Assembly: GCA_021205755.1 (NCBI GenBank)
Contig: JAJPWX010000127.1
Span: 1 to 64,000, forward strand
Direction of reading: 5' to 3'
Length of the DNA stretch: 64,000 bases
DNA from: Lachnospiraceae bacterium
GTDB lineage: Bacteria > Bacillota > Clostridia > Lachnospirales > Lachnospiraceae
The notes below the pieces were generated by a model that saw nothing but the letters and a program-made list of their open reading frames with translations, searched no databases and was not told the DNA's origin. Position 1 is the stretch's first letter. Every line of letters starts with the position of its first letter. This document shows, piece after piece, positions 63,632-64,000 of the stretch. The position numbers and the translations under genes are program-made.

Positions 63632-64000
63632 TGGGCACCGCGATGGAATTGCCATTTGGCGGCTCTTCATTGGAAGAAGGGACACATGGAACAGTGAATT
63701 ATGTGGCGTTTGATCTGGAGACGACGGGGCTGCGTCCTTCGACTGACCGCATTCTGGAGATCGGCGCCGTGCGGGTGGAAGATGGGGAAGTGACTGGTAC
63801 ATATGAGACCCTGGTAGACCACGCGCTGCCGATTCCCCAAAGGATTACGGAGCTGACTGGTATCACAGAAGAAATGACCGCCGGGGCACCGGATATCCGT
63901 GAAGCGGTGGAAGGCTTCTTGCACTTTTCCGGAGATGCTGTCCTGCTTGGCCATAATATCCAGTTTGACTATGGTTTTATGAAACGCAATGTGCTGAATC
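63631..64000 (+). CDS. PolC/DnaQ-type exonuclease gene, 5' part
   Basis: The ATG at 63631 overlaps the glucokinase TAA by one base. About 123 residues are visible before the window edge: an N-terminal extension (MGTAMELPFGGSS), then the DEDD exonuclease motifs FDLETTGLRP (Exo I), IGAVRVEDGEV, ITELTGITEEM and GHNIQFDYGFM (Exo II). This fits a DnaQ-like 3'-5' exonuclease, stand-alone, or with a DinG/PolC-type fusion further on. Which one cannot be decided here. Confidence 0.85.
   Translation, partial: MGTAMELPFGGSSLEEGTHGTVNYVAFDLETTGLRPSTDRILEIGAVRVEDGEVTGTYETLVDHALPIPQRITELTGITEEMTAGAPDIREAVEGFLHFSGDAVLLGHNIQFDYGFMKRNVLN

Overview
The window reads as a chromosomal segment of a Gram-positive, low-to-mid-GC gut-type Clostridia, most probably Lachnospiraceae. 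The support is the gene complement (HPr kinase next to a ROK kinase and a PolC-type exonuclease, DUF4250, a T-box before tyrS, a yybP-ykoY-type leader, surface proteins with aromatic cell-wall-binding-type repeats), strong AGGAGG ribosome sites and TTGACA/TATAAT promoters. No species can be named from the sequence alone.

Layout. 1-11.9 kb is an accessory, partly decayed region. It holds a transposase cut by the window edge, a two-gene AbiL/RloAB-type anti-phage module, and then a graveyard of gene pieces (Sir2, nitroreductase, a ThpR/PNPOx chimera, a small gene split by a double-hairpin insert, a PucR regulator tail, a macro-domain start, a MetY tail). Intact genes lie between them: SRAP, a histidine phosphatase, a D-2-hydroxyacid dehydrogenase, a Crp/Fnr regulator, an HD protein, an EFR1 ferredoxin and a GNAT acetyltransferase. 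11.9-18.3 kb holds clpB with a degenerate CIRCE, a DUF4250 gene, a DUF234-type ATPase, a deleted metallophosphoesterase and a membrane protein.

19.2-32.1 kb is the most interesting block. A LysR regulator faces an apparently single long operon: FGGY kinase, metallo-beta-lactamase-fold hydrolase, a complete dipeptide-type ABC importer with a Tat-type binding protein, a tandem NTF2/PhzAB-like protein, a PhlG/phloretin-hydrolase-like C-C hydrolase, a histidine phosphatase and a MATE exporter. This looks like an uncharacterised import-cleave-export pathway, possibly for acylated phenolic or polyketide-like compounds.

32.4-44.7 kb holds recQ, a murein-peptide recycling pair (dipeptide epimerase plus an NlpC/P60 enzyme fused to a serine beta-lactamase-like domain), T-box-tyrS, a polysaccharide deacetylase, a broken BrnA antitoxin, rarA, a TMEM165/GDT1 metal transporter under a yybP-ykoY-type riboswitch, ybaK and an unknown gene. 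44.8-57.1 kb is the surface region: a membrane-anchored propeller-like protein, a DnaA-box cluster, two convergent surface proteins with the same C-terminal module, a methyltransferase, a highly folded intergenic element, tRNA-Lys, trmB and a secreted NlpC/P60 repeat protein. 57.2-64 kb is a core block on one strand: pfkA, a TrmH-type methyltransferase, greA, uvrC, hprK, a ROK glucokinase and the start of an exonuclease gene.
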